From: an uncultured Clostridia bacterium
GTDB taxonomy: Bacteria > Bacillota > Clostridia > Oscillospirales > Ruminococcaceae
Assembly (NCBI GenBank): GCA_945876755.1
Contig: CAMCPM010000008.1
Location: 41,262 to 105,261 of the forward strand
Direction: 5' to 3'
Length of the DNA stretch: 64,000 nt
Below are positions 15,931 through 24,958 of this stretch, in pieces. The position numbers and the translations under genes are program-made. The notes beneath the pieces were generated by a model that saw only the letters and a list, made by a program, of their open reading frames with translations, was not told the DNA's origin and ran no database searches. How positions within the stretch are numbered: position 1 is the stretch's first letter; the number at the start of each line of letters is the position of its first letter.

Positions 15931-17454
15931 TTAAAGCTTTGCAAGCTTTGCACACTTATCCTTAACAGCAGGATAAATCTCGTCGTAAAGACGGAAATAT
16001 TTCTCATACACGGGAACATTCTCGCCGATAGGCTGCTGAACCTTGTCCACGCCCACTATCTTTTCGCAAGCCTCTGGAACTGACGCATATACCCCTGCGC
16101 CCACAAGAGCAAGAATTGCAACGCCAAGCGCAGGTCCTTCCTTGGAGGAAGCCGTCTTAACAGAGCAAGCGTAAAGGTCTGCAAGCATCTGTCTCCACAG
16201 AGGAGAGCTTCCGCCGCCTCCGCACGCCATCATATCGGAAACGTTAATGTTCATCTCGCGGCATATCTCAACGCAGTCACGAAGCGAGTAAGCAACGCCC
16301 TCCATTACCGCACGAAGCATATCCTTTTTGGTGTGGATAGCGGAAAGTCCGAAGAACATACCGCGCGCATCAGGGTCAAGATGAGGAGTACGCTCACCCA
16401 TAAGGTAAGGCAGGTACAGCAGACGGTTTGCGCCGATAGGAACAGTTTCAGCTTCCTTGTCCATGAGGTAATACTCGTCAACGCCCATCAGCTTAGCGGT
16501 ATCCTTTTCAGCCTGACAGAAGTTGTCTCTGAACCATTTCAGAGAAAGTCCTGCGCCCTGAGTTACGCCCATAATGTGCCAGCAGCCGGGAACAGCCGCA
16601 CAGCAGGTATGTACTCTTCCCTTTGGGTCGATGGAAACCTTTGAAGTGTGAGCAAAAACAACGCCGCTTGTGCCGATGGTTGTGAAAGCCTTTCCGTCAG
16701 TAACAACACCAGTGCCGACAGCCGCAGCAGCGTTATCCCCTGCGCCGCCAACAACAATTGTACCCTCGGCAAGACCCGTCAGCTCAGCCGCAGACTTTGT
16801 AATTTTTCCCGTGACCTCGCAGGACTCATACACCTTCGCAAGCAGAGACATATCAATGCCCAGCGCGTCGCAGACTTCCTTGCTCCAGCAGCGGTTAGGA
16901 ACGTCCAGAAGCTGCATACCCGAAGCGTCGGACACCTCAGTGGCAAACTCGCCCGTCAGCATATATCTGATGTAGTCCTTGGGGAGAAGAATGTGGCGGC
17001 ACTTAGCGTAATTCTCAGGCTCGTTATTCTTCACCCAGAGGATTTTAGCGGCAGTCCAGCCGGTCAGAGCAGGGTTTGCGGTGATTTCGATAAGCTTTTC
17101 CCTGCCGAGCTTTTCGTTCATCTCGTCAACTTCCTTGGCGGTACGCTGGTCGCACCAGATAATTGACTTGCGAATGACCTCTCCGTTTTCGTCCAGCATA
17201 ACAAGACCGTGCATCTGTCCCGAAAGACCAACGCCCACAATGTCGGTATTTTTCACGCCGCTTTTTGTGATAACCGTTTTAATTGTAGAAACAGCCGCAT
17301 TGTACCAATCGATCGGCTCCTGCTCGGCATAGCCGTTCTGGGGCTGATACATGGGGTACTCAACGGTCGCAGAGGCGATAACCTTTCCCGTTTCGTCGAA
17401 AAGCACGGTTTTTGTGCCGCTTGTGCCAACGTCAATACCAATTACATAACGCAT
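15931..17454 (-). CDS. xylB: Xylulokinase
   Basis: XylB phosphorylates D-xylulose to xylulose 5-phosphate for the pentose phosphate pathway. The 507-residue protein is a full-length FGGY carbohydrate kinase. The N-terminal phosphate loop is IGIDVGTSGTKTVLFD, the sugar-binding region has SGQMHGLVMLD and IIWCDQRT, and the second domain has GAGDNAAAAVGTG and the FGGY signature region MACGGGGSSPLWRQMLAD. AAGGAGCG precedes the ATG. It lies 79 bases downstream of xylA in a two-gene operon, separated by a small GC hairpin, and ends in a terminator built into a larger inverted repeat. Confidence 0.96.
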   Translation of the reverse strand: MRYVIGIDVGTSGTKTVLFDETGKVIASATVEYPMYQPQNGYAEQEPIDWYNAAVSTIKTVITKSGVKNTDIVGVGLSGQMHGLVMLDENGEVIRKSIIWCDQRTAKEVDEMNEKLGREKLIEITANPALTGWTAAKILWVKNNEPENYAKCRHILLPKDYIRYMLTGEFATEVSDASGMQLLDVPNRCWSKEVCDALGIDMSLLAKVYESCEVTGKITKSAAELTGLAEGTIVVGGAGDNAAAAVGTGVVTDGKAFTTIGTSGVVFAHTSKVSIDPKGRVHTCCAAVPGCWHIMGVTQGAGLSLKWFRDNFCQAEKDTAKLMGVDEYYLMDKEAETVPIGANRLLYLPYLMGERTPHLDPDARGMFFGLSAIHTKKDMLRAVMEGVAYSLRDCVEICREMNINVSDMMACGGGGSSPLWRQMLADLYACSVKTASSKEGPALGVAILALVGAGVYASVPEACEKIVGVDKVQQPIGENVPVYEKYFRLYDEIYPAVKDKCAKLAKL

Positions 17455-17507
17455 AAAAATCGCTCCTTTTTAACATTTTGTGCAAACAAACATCTGTATA
17501 AATGTAT

Positions 17508-17526
17508 GGGCGGCAAAATGCCGCCC
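17508..17526 (-). other. Intercistronic hairpin between xylA and xylB
   Basis: GGGCGGC-ATTTT-GCCGCCC forms a 7-bp hairpin 7 bases after the xylA stop codon, with no T tract after it. It may protect the upstream message from 3' decay or dampen readthrough into xylB; this is inferred. Confidence 0.6.
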
Positions 17527-17533
17527 TTTGAAA

Positions 17534-18859
17534 TTAAAGATTAAACATAATATTGTTGAGAATGGACTCAAGCATTTCCTGTCTGCCGCTTGTGAGTGAG
17601 GAAACTACCTCGCCCTTTTCAAGAGCATACTTTTCAAGGTCTGCAAGTGTAGCCTTGCCGCTGATGATGTCAGCACCGATACCTGTGTTCCAGCTTGCGT
17701 AACGGTCAGCAACAAACTTGTCGATCCTGCCGTCGGTAATCATCTTGTCTGCGATCTTCAGACCGAGAGCAAATGTATCCATACCAGCAATGTAGCTGTG
17801 GAAGATGTCCTCAGGTGTGTAGGAGCCGCGGCGAGCCTTGGAGTCGAAGTTCAGACCGCCGTTTGTAAAGCCGCCTGCCTTAAGTACCTCATACATACAA
17901 AGTGCAGCGTCGTAAACATTTGTGGGGAACTGGTCTGTATCCCAGCCGAGGAGCATATCGCCCTGGTTAGCGTCGATAGAACCGAACACGCCGTTGTCTC
18001 TTGCAACACGAAGCTCGTGCTGGAATGTGTGCTGAGCAAGTGTAGCGTGGTTAGCTTCAATGTTCATCTTGAAGTCCTTTTCAAGACCGTACTTGCGGAG
18101 GAAGCCAAGAACTGTTGCTGTGTCGAAGTCGTACTGGTGCTTTGTAGGCTCCTTGGGCTTAGGCTCGATGTAGAAGTCGCCCTTGTAGCCGATTGAGCGT
18201 GCGTAATCAACGGTCATCTTCATAAGACGAGCCATATTGTCAAGCTCCAGACCCATGTTTGTGTTCAGGAGAGTTTCATATCCCTCACGTCCGCCCCAGA
18301 AAACGTAGCCGTTACCGCCGAGCTTAACGGTAGCTTCAACAGCCTTCTTTATCTGTGCAGCAGCATAAGCGAAAACGTCTGCGGAAGGAGAAGTACCTGC
18401 ACCGTGCATATATCTTGGGTGGTCGAAGCACTTAGCAGTACCCCAGAGAAGCTTCTTTGTGGGGTCAGCCTTCATTTTTTCAGCTATGTAATCTGTAACC
18501 TTGTCAAGCTGTGCATTTGTTTCTGCAAGCGAGCCGTACTCGGGAGAAAGGTCACGGTCGTGGAAACAGAAATACTCGATCGAAAGCTTATCCATAATTT
18601 CAAAAGCAGCGTCAACCTTTGCAATAGCACGCTTTTCGGAATCAGACTCGCCCCATGTCTTGTCGGCTGTGCCGCAGCCGAACATATCAGTTCCGTCGCC
18701 GCCCATAGTGTGCCACCATGAAAGCGCAAATTTAAGCTGTTCCTTCATAGTCTTGCCTGCAACTACCTCATCGGGGTTGTAGTACTTGAATGCCAGAGGG
18801 TTAGTGCTGTTTTTGCCCTCGTAAGGGATCTTGCCGATACCTTTGAAAAATTCGCTCAT
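17534..18859 (-). CDS. xylA: Xylose isomerase
   Basis: XylA interconverts D-xylose and D-xylulose using two divalent metals. At 441 residues it belongs to the longer class II. Recognisable landmarks are [17 protein letters not shown] near the N terminus, the catalytic histidine region [23 protein letters not shown], the metal and substrate ligands in [15 protein letters not shown] and [13 protein letters not shown], and [18 protein letters not shown] at ideal spacing precedes the ATG. First gene of xylAB, with a consensus promoter containing a palindromic operator. Rumen ruminococci use such enzymes for xylan-derived xylose. Confidence 0.97.
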   Translation of the reverse strand: MSEFFKGIGKIPYEGKNSTNPLAFKYYNPDEVVAGKTMKEQLKFALSWWHTMGGDGTDMFGCGTADKTWGESDSEKRAIAKVDAAFEIMDKLSIEYFCFHDRDLSPEYGSLAETNAQLDKVTDYIAEKMKADPTKKLLWGTAKCFDHPRYMHGAGTSPSADVFAYAAAQIKKAVEATVKLGGNGYVFWGGREGYETLLNTNMGLELDNMARLMKMTVDYARSIGYKGDFYIEPKPKEPTKHQYDFDTATVLGFLRKYGLEKDFKMNIEANHATLAQHTFQHELRVARDNGVFGSIDANQGDMLLGWDTDQFPTNVYDAALCMYEVLKAGGFTNGGLNFDSKARRGSYTPEDIFHSYIAGMDTFALGLKIADKMITDGRIDKFVADRYASWNTGIGADIISGKATLADLEKYALEKGEVVSSLTSGRQEMLESILNNIMFNL

Positions 18860-18929
18860 CTGAGTTTCCTCCTTAAATATGTATCCTTAATAATTGATTA
18901 ACCAAATGCGGCGTACCGCTTTACTATAT

Positions 18930-18958
18930 ATTTTACATTGTAAACGATTTACTGTCAA
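18930..18958 (-). promoter_or_regulatory. xylA promoter with palindromic operator in the spacer
   Basis: On the minus strand TTGACA (18953-18958), a 17-base spacer and TAAAAT (18930-18935). The spacer contains GTAAATCGTTTAC (18940-18952), a near-perfect palindrome with a central CG like LacI-family operators and resembling a degenerate cre site. A repressor bound there would block RNA polymerase. The cognate repressor is not in this window. Confidence 0.75.
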
Positions 18959-19012
18959 GGGGTTTTTGTAAAAAATAAATAATAATATTTTTTCAAAAAA
19001 CGGTCAGTACAA

Positions 19013-19049
19013 TAAAAAAACTGCTCCTGACACAGAGTATCAGAAGCAG
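19013..19049 (-). terminator. Terminator of the ispH-rpsA operon
   Basis: On the minus strand CTGCTTCTGA pairs with TCAGGAGCAG across a 9-base loop, followed by seven T, 20 bases after the stop codon of the IspH-S1 fusion. Confidence 0.88.
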
Positions 19050-19069
19050 CATATTGTTTGAAAAAATAA

Positions 19070-21052
19070 TTATTCAGCGTCCTCAGCAGCACCGTTTTCT
19101 TCGAGAAGAGCACGGATAGAAATGCTGATTCTCTTCTTGTCAGCGTCGATCTCAGTGATCTTAGCTTCAACCTCGTCACCGATAGAAAGAACATCCTTAA
19201 CGTTTGTTACTCTCTTGTCAGCGATCTGGGAAATGTGGATAAGTCCGTCGATTCCGGGAACGATCTGTGCAAATGCGCCGAAAGGTGTGATAGAAACGAC
19301 CTTAGCCTTTACAACATCGCCAACATTATAGTCGTTAGCAAACTTAACCCAAGGATTATCCTCGGTCTTCTTGTATCCGAGAGAAATTCTGTTAGCGTCC
19401 TTGTCGAGTTCCTTAACGAAAACCTCGATAACATCGCCTACGTTAACTACCTCTGAAGGGTGCTTGATCCTGTTCCAGCTAAGCTCGGAAATGTGAACCA
19501 TACCGTCGATACCGCCAAGGTCAACAAATGCGCCGTAGCTTGTAAGGGACTTAACCTCGCCCTTGAATACGTCACCAACCTGAACGGACTCCCAGAACTT
19601 GGCCTTAGCAGCGTCTCTTTCAGCGTTGAGAACAGCCTTGATAGAACCAACAGCCTTGCCTCTCTGCTCGTTTACTTCGATGATCTTGAACTTAACGGTT
19701 GTCTTAACAAGCTCTTCAAGCTTGTCATCTCTGCGTGCAGTTGCCTGTGAAGCAGGGATAAACACTCTTGTACCCTCGTAAAGAACGATAACGCCGCCCT
19801 TTACAACGCCTGTAACAGTACCTTCGAGAACAGCGTCCTCTTCCTTAGCCTTAACGATCTTGTCAAAGCCGACCATAGCGTCAACCTTTTTCTTGGAAAG
19901 AGTAACAATACCTTCAGCGTCGTTTACCTTGATAACGATGAGGTCAACCTCGTCGCCGGGCTTAACAACATCGGCAGGCTTGAGAGAAGGATCGTTTGTA
20001 AGCTCCTCAAGCGAAACATAACCGGTATGCTTTGTTCCGACATCAACAATAGCTTCTGCATCATTAACAGCAGTTATGTATCCTTTCACCCTCTGACCGG
20101 TATATATTTTTTTGAAGGACGCATCAAGCGCCTCCTCAAAGTTAAAGTCCTCTTCCATGTTCTGCAATTTTTCACTCATCTGGTTTGTAACCTCCTTGAT
20201 TATATGTACCGGAGCTGAAGCGCCGGCAGTAACACCGATAATAAATTTTTCACCGGCGTTATTTTTCAGCAGATTTTCAATGTACTGAAAATCAAGCTCG
20301 TCCGCATTTTCAATATGAATGCAGGCGTTACAGTGTTTGCCGCAAATTTCCGCAAGCTTGACTGTATTGGAACTGTGCTTTCCGCCGACAACAACCATCA
20401 GGTCGGCAGACTTCGCCAGACGTACAGCGCTCTGCTGCCTGTCGGCGGTAGCACTGCAAACGGTATTGATAACCTCTGCGTCGGGGTAGGCTGACGCTGC
20501 GATTTTGGCACACTTATCCCATATAGATATATTATACGTTGTTTGCGCAACAATTGCAACCTTTTTTTTAATATTTTTATATTTTTTTTCAAGTAAATCG
20601 GATAATTCTGCTTCATCGCGGCAAATAATTGCCATATTATTACAATGAGCAGCTATTCCGCGGACTTCGGGGTGGTCCTTATCGCCCATAATTACCACAT
20701 CGTACCCTGCTGCCGATTTTTCATCAGCAATTTTCTGGATACGTCTGACATAAGGGCAGGTGCCGTCACGGTAGTCAATTTTCTTTTCCTCCAGCAGACG
20801 AAAAATATCCTTTCCGACGCCATGGGAACGAATAACAACAGTTTCGTCCGTAAGAGCAGCCAGTTCGTCGGGAGTTTCGGCAATTTTCACACCCTTTGAA
20901 GCCAGTTCGCCTGTCACGTCCCTGTTGTGGATAATTTCTCCATAAGTAACAACTTTTTTGCCCTCATTTAATATATTATACACGATTTTCAGCGCTCTGT
21001 CAACACCAAAACAAAATCCTGCATTTTCGGCAACAATAATTTCAGTTTTCAT
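19070..21052 (-). CDS. ispH: IspH (HMBPP reductase) fused to ribosomal protein S1-like repeats
   Basis: A 660-residue fusion. Residues 1-292 are 4-hydroxy-3-methylbut-2-enyl diphosphate reductase, the last step of the MEP isoprenoid pathway, with its three [4Fe-4S] ligands C14 (AGFCFGVD), C99 (DGTCPYV) and C199 (INTVCSAT) and the catalytic Glu in KDHPEVRG. From about residue 316 there are four S1 RNA-binding repeats (for example VFKGEVKSLTSYGAFVDLGG), as in the S1-like proteins of Firmicutes. Such fusions are known in Clostridia. The ATG at 21052 overlaps the plsC end by 11 bases; an upstream TTG is less likely. Last gene of a long operon including cmk and plsC. Confidence 0.95.
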   Translation of the reverse strand: MKTEIIVAENAGFCFGVDRALKIVYNILNEGKKVVTYGEIIHNRDVTGELASKGVKIAETPDELAALTDETVVIRSHGVGKDIFRLLEEKKIDYRDGTCPYVRRIQKIADEKSAAGYDVVIMGDKDHPEVRGIAAHCNNMAIICRDEAELSDLLEKKYKNIKKKVAIVAQTTYNISIWDKCAKIAASAYPDAEVINTVCSATADRQQSAVRLAKSADLMVVVGGKHSSNTVKLAEICGKHCNACIHIENADELDFQYIENLLKNNAGEKFIIGVTAGASAPVHIIKEVTNQMSEKLQNMEEDFNFEEALDASFKKIYTGQRVKGYITAVNDAEAIVDVGTKHTGYVSLEELTNDPSLKPADVVKPGDEVDLIVIKVNDAEGIVTLSKKKVDAMVGFDKIVKAKEEDAVLEGTVTGVVKGGVIVLYEGTRVFIPASQATARRDDKLEELVKTTVKFKIIEVNEQRGKAVGSIKAVLNAERDAAKAKFWESVQVGDVFKGEVKSLTSYGAFVDLGGIDGMVHISELSWNRIKHPSEVVNVGDVIEVFVKELDKDANRISLGYKKTEDNPWVKFANDYNVGDVVKAKVVSITPFGAFAQIVPGIDGLIHISQIADKRVTNVKDVLSIGDEVEAKITEIDADKKRISISIRALLEENGAAEDAE

Positions 21053-21665
21053 CGGCAGATGTATCCTTTTCCTCGGCAGGACCTTCAACCAGCTCGGTAA
21101 TTGCCCCCATAATACGCTGCTTAACGGCTTTCAGAGCCTTTGGCGAAGCGTCCTCAACAGCAATTTCACTTGCCGGAATGACTTTTCCGAAGCGGAGCGT
21201 CAGCTTTGAACGGAAGTGAAGCTTTTCGCCCTCGAAAATTATTCCGCAGGGAAGAACGTCAGCACCGGATTTCGCCGCAATAAGCGCAACGCCTGTTTTA
21301 CCCTTGCCTACCTTGCCGTCCTTGGAACGTGTACCCTCGGGGAATATTACAAGATGTCTGCCCGAATTGAGAATGCTTACCGCATCGTCAATGACCTGCA
21401 TATCGCCTGAGCCGCGCTTGACCGGGAATGCTCCCAGCTTAGTGATAAACCAGCCAAAAAGCTTGTTTTTGAACAGTTCCTCCTTTGCCATGTAAGTGAC
21501 CTTCCGCTTCATCGGCATTGTGAGAATTACCGGGTCGGCGTAGCTTCTGTGATTTGAAGCCATAACAAGAGGTCTGTCCTGAGGAATATTTTCCGTTCCC
21601 TCAATGTGAAAGTTATAGAAAAGCTTGTATATACCCCAAACTGTGTAACGTACAAAAGCGTTCAT
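21042..21665 (-). CDS. plsC: 1-acyl-sn-glycerol-3-phosphate acyltransferase PlsC
   Basis: This enzyme transfers a second acyl chain to lysophosphatidic acid, giving phosphatidic acid at the membrane. The 207-residue protein has the catalytic NHRSYADP (HX4D) motif and FPEGTRSKDG with the glycerol phosphate-binding EGTR. ATG 21665 is preceded by AAGGAG at seven bases and lies one base after the cmk stop, so the two are translationally coupled; a longer frame to 21737 is rejected. The C-terminal tail is acidic (EGPAEEKDTSADEN). The order cmk-plsC-ispH is common in clostridia. Confidence 0.93.
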   Translation of the reverse strand: MNAFVRYTVWGIYKLFYNFHIEGTENIPQDRPLVMASNHRSYADPVILTMPMKRKVTYMAKEELFKNKLFGWFITKLGAFPVKRGSGDMQVIDDAVSILNSGRHLVIFPEGTRSKDGKVGKGKTGVALIAAKSGADVLPCGIIFEGEKLHFRSKLTLRFGKVIPASEIAVEDASPKALKAVKQRIMGAITELVEGPAEEKDTSADEN

Positions 21666-21666
21666 G

Positions 21667-22359
21667 TCAAAACTCCTTATTCTGCGGCTCTGCGCCTGTT
21701 TTTTCCTTGATAATACCGATAAGCATTTCAACTGCACCCTTCAGATCCACGTCCGTGGTATCGCAAAGAACAGCGTCCTCCGCCTGTTTAAGCGGCGCAA
21801 TTTCACGGTGCATATCGTTGTAATCACGTTGATTCACGTCCGCAAGCACGGAAGCGAAAGTTACACAGTTGCCCTTTTCAAGAAGCTCCGCATGACGGCG
21901 GCGCGCCCTTTCCTCGGGAGAAGCAGTGAGATATATTTTCACATCAGCGTCCGGAAGCACTACCGTACCGATATCCCTGCCGTCCATAACAACGCTGTTT
22001 TCACGAGCGATTTTCCGCTGAAGCTCAAACAGAAAGCTTCGTACCGCAGGAATTGCCGAAACCGCAGAAGCTCCCATAGAAACTTCGGGAGTGCGTATCT
22101 TGTCGGAAACGTCCTCGCCGTTCACAAAAACGTGCTGAACGCCGTCAATATATTTTAGTTCGGGAGTAATTTCATCAAGCATTTCCGTAACGCTGTCAGC
22201 ATTTTTAGTATCGCCGCCGTGCGATATCACATAGTAAGCGATCGAACGGTAAAGCGCTCCCGTGTCAACATATATAAAACCGAATGCCTTAGCCGCCGCC
22301 TTGGCGATAGTGCTTTTGCCCGCACCTGCAGGACCGTCTATTGCAACATTTATCGGCAT
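21667..22359 (-). CDS. cmk: Cytidylate kinase
   Basis: Cmk phosphorylates CMP and dCMP to the diphosphates. The 230-residue protein has the P loop DGPAGAGKSTIAK, YVDTGALYRS, the NMP-binding insert typical of the bacterial type, MDGRDIGTVV and the lid arginines in ASPEERARRRHAE. AAAGGCGG lies seven bases before ATG 22359; a longer frame to 22386 is not favoured. It sits between the HI0933-type flavoprotein and plsC in one operon. Confidence 0.95.
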   Translation of the reverse strand: MPINVAIDGPAGAGKSTIAKAAAKAFGFIYVDTGALYRSIAYYVISHGGDTKNADSVTEMLDEITPELKYIDGVQHVFVNGEDVSDKIRTPEVSMGASAVSAIPAVRSFLFELQRKIARENSVVMDGRDIGTVVLPDADVKIYLTASPEERARRRHAELLEKGNCVTFASVLADVNQRDYNDMHREIAPLKQAEDAVLCDTTDVDLKGAVEMLIGIIKEKTGAEPQNKEF

Positions 22360-22391
22360 AAAATTACCGCCTTTCATTATATTCAAAATTT

Positions 22392-23630
22392 CTACATATT
22401 ATTTCCTGCGGCAGCGCCCGTAGAAAACGCAATTTGCAGATTAAATCCGCCTGTGTAGCCATCAACGTCGATAACTTCACCTGCAAAGAACAATCCCTGT
22501 ACAAGCTTAGATTCCATTGTTTTGGGAGATATCTCGCCCACCTTTATCCCTCCGCTTGTGACGATAGCCTCGCTTATGGGACGGAAATCCTTTACCGTCA
22601 CGGGAAAGCTTTTCAGAAGCTTCACAAGGCTTTCACGCTCCTGCTTTGTGACCGAGTTGACCTGCTTTTCGGGAGAAATCCCGGAAAGCCTTACAACTAC
22701 GGGAATCATTTTTGACGGCAGAAGCTTTGAAAGCGAGTTAGCAAAAAGCCTGTTAGGTATTTCTCCGAAATCACGGAGTATGCGCTTGTCAAGGGCAGCA
22801 AAGTCAAGAGCAGGCTTCATATCTATCAAAAGCTTGTAACGTCCCCTCTCCATTTTGCGGATATGGCTCGAAGCGCTTAGAACCATAGGTCCCGATACCC
22901 CGAAATGGGTAAACAGCATTTCTCCCTGCTCGCTGTAAAGAGACTTGTTATTTGTACTGTCCACAAGAGTGAGCGCAACATTTTTCAGGGAAAGCCCCAT
23001 CATTTCCGCACAGTAGTCCTCCTCGGCAGTAAGCGGAACAAGGGACGGCTTCAGCGGCATAACAGTGTGTCCCAAAGCCTCTGCAAAGCGGTAACCGTCG
23101 CCGTCCGAGCCTGTTCCGGGATAAGATTTTCCTCCGGTTGCAATAAGCACGCTTACAGCATTATAGACTTTTCCGCCGCAGTCAACACCGGTAACAACAC
23201 CATCTTCGGCAAGAATTTTTTTCACTCTTTCGCCGTAGTGTATCTCCACTCCCCTGTCCTTGCAGGCGTTTTCCAGAGCAGAAACAATATCGTGAGCATT
23301 GTCGCTGACCGGAAATACCCTGTTGCCCCTCTCGGTTTTGAGAGGTACGCCGCAAGCTTCAAAAAAGTCCATACAGTCGTGACAGTCAAATCGGCTGTAC
23401 GCCGAATAGAGGAAGCGGCTGTTTACGGGAATATTAGCGAAGAACTCGTCATCGGTGCAGTTGTTGGTAACATTGCACCTGCCCTTTCCCGTAATGGCAA
23501 GCTTTCTGCCGCACTTCTCCCCTTTTTCGAGCAGCAGAACGCTTTTTCCGTTATCCGCCGCAGTTACCGCAGCTATCATTCCCGCAGCACCGCCGCCGAT
23601 AATAATGCAATCAAACCGTTCATTACGCAT
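22392..23630 (-). CDS. HI0933/BaiN-type FAD-dependent oxidoreductase
   Basis: A 412-residue flavoprotein of the HI0933 family, often annotated as aminoacetone oxidase or BaiN-like. The N-terminal dinucleotide fold is IIIGGGAAGMIAAVTAADNG, followed by the family motifs GRKLAITGKGRCNVTNNC and LIATGGKSYPGTGSDGDGY; the C terminus has the FAD-contacting GLFFAGEVIDVDGYTGGFN. The physiological substrate is not known for most members. It lies 32 bases upstream of cmk, a neighbour pair frequent in clostridia, and 11 bases downstream of the RpiR-type regulator. Confidence 0.88.
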   Translation of the reverse strand: MRNERFDCIIIGGGAAGMIAAVTAADNGKSVLLLEKGEKCGRKLAITGKGRCNVTNNCTDDEFFANIPVNSRFLYSAYSRFDCHDCMDFFEACGVPLKTERGNRVFPVSDNAHDIVSALENACKDRGVEIHYGERVKKILAEDGVVTGVDCGGKVYNAVSVLIATGGKSYPGTGSDGDGYRFAEALGHTVMPLKPSLVPLTAEEDYCAEMMGLSLKNVALTLVDSTNNKSLYSEQGEMLFTHFGVSGPMVLSASSHIRKMERGRYKLLIDMKPALDFAALDKRILRDFGEIPNRLFANSLSKLLPSKMIPVVVRLSGISPEKQVNSVTKQERESLVKLLKSFPVTVKDFRPISEAIVTSGGIKVGEISPKTMESKLVQGLFFAGEVIDVDGYTGGFNLQIAFSTGAAAGNNM

Positions 23631-23641
23631 AAAGACATTCC

Positions 23642-24568
23642 TTAAAGCAATTTTTCGTTTTTCTTCTTCTGGGAAGGCGTAAGGTCGTAATCCTGATCGT
23701 CGGAATTTTCATAAACCTCAAACTCATCGTATATCTCGTTGAGACGCTCATAGTTCTTCACAACATAGTCGCTTTTTCTCATACCGACAGCAACGATAAG
23801 CGCATTTATCACGCTCATGGGCGCAACAAGAGAGTCGGCAAAGGAAACCATGTCGCTCCGAGCAAGCAGAACATTGTCCGCATATTCCACAAGCGGAGAA
23901 GCATTGCTGTCTGTAATGGCAATAACCTTTGCACCCTGCGCATGAGCGTATCTGAACGCCTTTACCGTATGCTTTGAGTAACGGGGAAAGCTTATACCTA
24001 TCATAATGTCATTTGTTCCGATATTCAGTATCTGCTCGAACATTTCACTTGTAGATGTTGTGTGTACAAGCTTTACATTTTCAAACATCATATTAAAATA
24101 AAATGAAAGGAAACGAGCCAGAACCGCAGCCGAACGTGCGCCGATAACATAGATATTCTTAGCCTGGCAAAGGGTATCAACAGTTCTGTAAAACTCGTCG
24201 CGATCGCTTTCCTCAAGAGTTTTGCGTATCTTGTCGATATCCATGTTCAGTACCTTTTCGTAAACATCGTTGCCGCCAAGCTGGTCGTTCATAACGTCAA
24301 TTCTCTGAACGGTAGTCAGCTTGTTGCTTGTGTACTCTTTAAGGGCGCGCTGAAGCTCGGGATAGCCCTCAAAGCCAAGCTCAGTAGCAAAACGCACAAC
24401 GGTAGATTCGCTTACGCCGACAATAGTTCCCAGCTTTGAAGCTGTCATAAACGCCGCCTTGTCGTATCTTGTAATAATAAACTCCGCAATTTTTTTGTGT
24501 CCCTTTGAAAGAGAGGGCATGATTTCCTGAAGTCTGCTGAACAGATTTGCATTAGGAGCAGATGCCAT
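23642..24568 (-). CDS. MurR/RpiR family transcriptional regulator
   Basis: A 308-residue regulator with an N-terminal HTH_6 domain (about 1-80; SKGHKKIAEFI and VGVSESTVVRFATELGFEGY) and a C-terminal SIS sugar-phosphate-binding domain (about 125-265; YVIGARSAAVLARFL, GISFPRYSKHTVKA and VIAITDSNASPLVEYAD). These regulators sense phosphosugars. The C-terminal 35 residues are acidic then basic and lie outside the domains. AAGGAGG precedes the ATG. The genes around it are housekeeping rather than sugar catabolic, so its target is unclear. Confidence 0.9.
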   Translation of the reverse strand: MASAPNANLFSRLQEIMPSLSKGHKKIAEFIITRYDKAAFMTASKLGTIVGVSESTVVRFATELGFEGYPELQRALKEYTSNKLTTVQRIDVMNDQLGGNDVYEKVLNMDIDKIRKTLEESDRDEFYRTVDTLCQAKNIYVIGARSAAVLARFLSFYFNMMFENVKLVHTTSTSEMFEQILNIGTNDIMIGISFPRYSKHTVKAFRYAHAQGAKVIAITDSNASPLVEYADNVLLARSDMVSFADSLVAPMSVINALIVAVGMRKSDYVVKNYERLNEIYDEFEVYENSDDQDYDLTPSQKKKNEKLL

Positions 24569-24588
24569 AAAAAAGCCTCCTTAAAATG

Positions 24589-24795
24589 TTATTCCCAAAG
24601 ATCATTCTGTAATTTTATAATATCGCTGCGCCGTTTGGCAGAAGCGCTTTGGTCTTTTATATAAACGCCGTTTTCAGATACGACAACATCGCCCTCTCCG
24701 ACATCTTCGGCAAGAGCAGCAGCCGGAACATCAAAGCAGATATCACCGTCCTCAATAACGGCAATACCATCAGAGATTCGGTCAACAATCAGCAT
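24589..24795 (-). CDS. DUF3006-type small protein
   Basis: A 68-residue protein of the DUF3006 type: VDRISDGIAVIEDGD, then a DVPAAAL segment and EGDVVVSENG, a small beta-rich domain. DUF3006 genes commonly sit next to ComEC-like metallo-beta-lactamase proteins, as here, but no function is established. ATG 24795 has GGAAGGA upstream; the frame reaching back to 24903 would translate the inverted-repeat element and is rejected. It is 164 bases downstream of the MBL gene. Confidence 0.75.
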   Translation of the reverse strand: MLIVDRISDGIAVIEDGDICFDVPAAALAEDVGEGDVVVSENGVYIKDQSASAKRRSDIIKLQNDLWE

Positions 24796-24831
24796 ATTAT
24801 CCTTCCTTTTCATACTAATCTTTGACCGTTC

Positions 24832-24952
24832 TGTAGACAAAGACGGCAGATAGAATTGTGTCAATCTAGGAAAGCGACTGCAGCAAGGCTTGCCGCCTTG
24901 CAAGGGAGCTTGACGACGAGTGGCACAATTATAGATGTCAAATTTGTCTATA
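24832..24952. repeat. 121-bp MITE-like element with imperfect terminal inverted repeats
   Basis: The left end (TGTAGACAAAGACGGCAG, on to AATTGTG) and the reverse complement of the right end (TATAGACAAATTTGACAT, on to AATTGTG) match at about 24 of 35 positions. The interior contains a perfect hairpin GCAAGGC-TTGCC-GCCTTGC. It fills the gap between the MBL and DUF3006 genes without disrupting either. No coding capacity. Confidence 0.55.
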
Positions 24953-24958
24953 GGTTGG

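Noticed and set aside
24796..24903. Upstream extension of the DUF3006 protein
   Set aside because: The added residues come from the inverted-repeat element and the internal ATG has the ribosome site.
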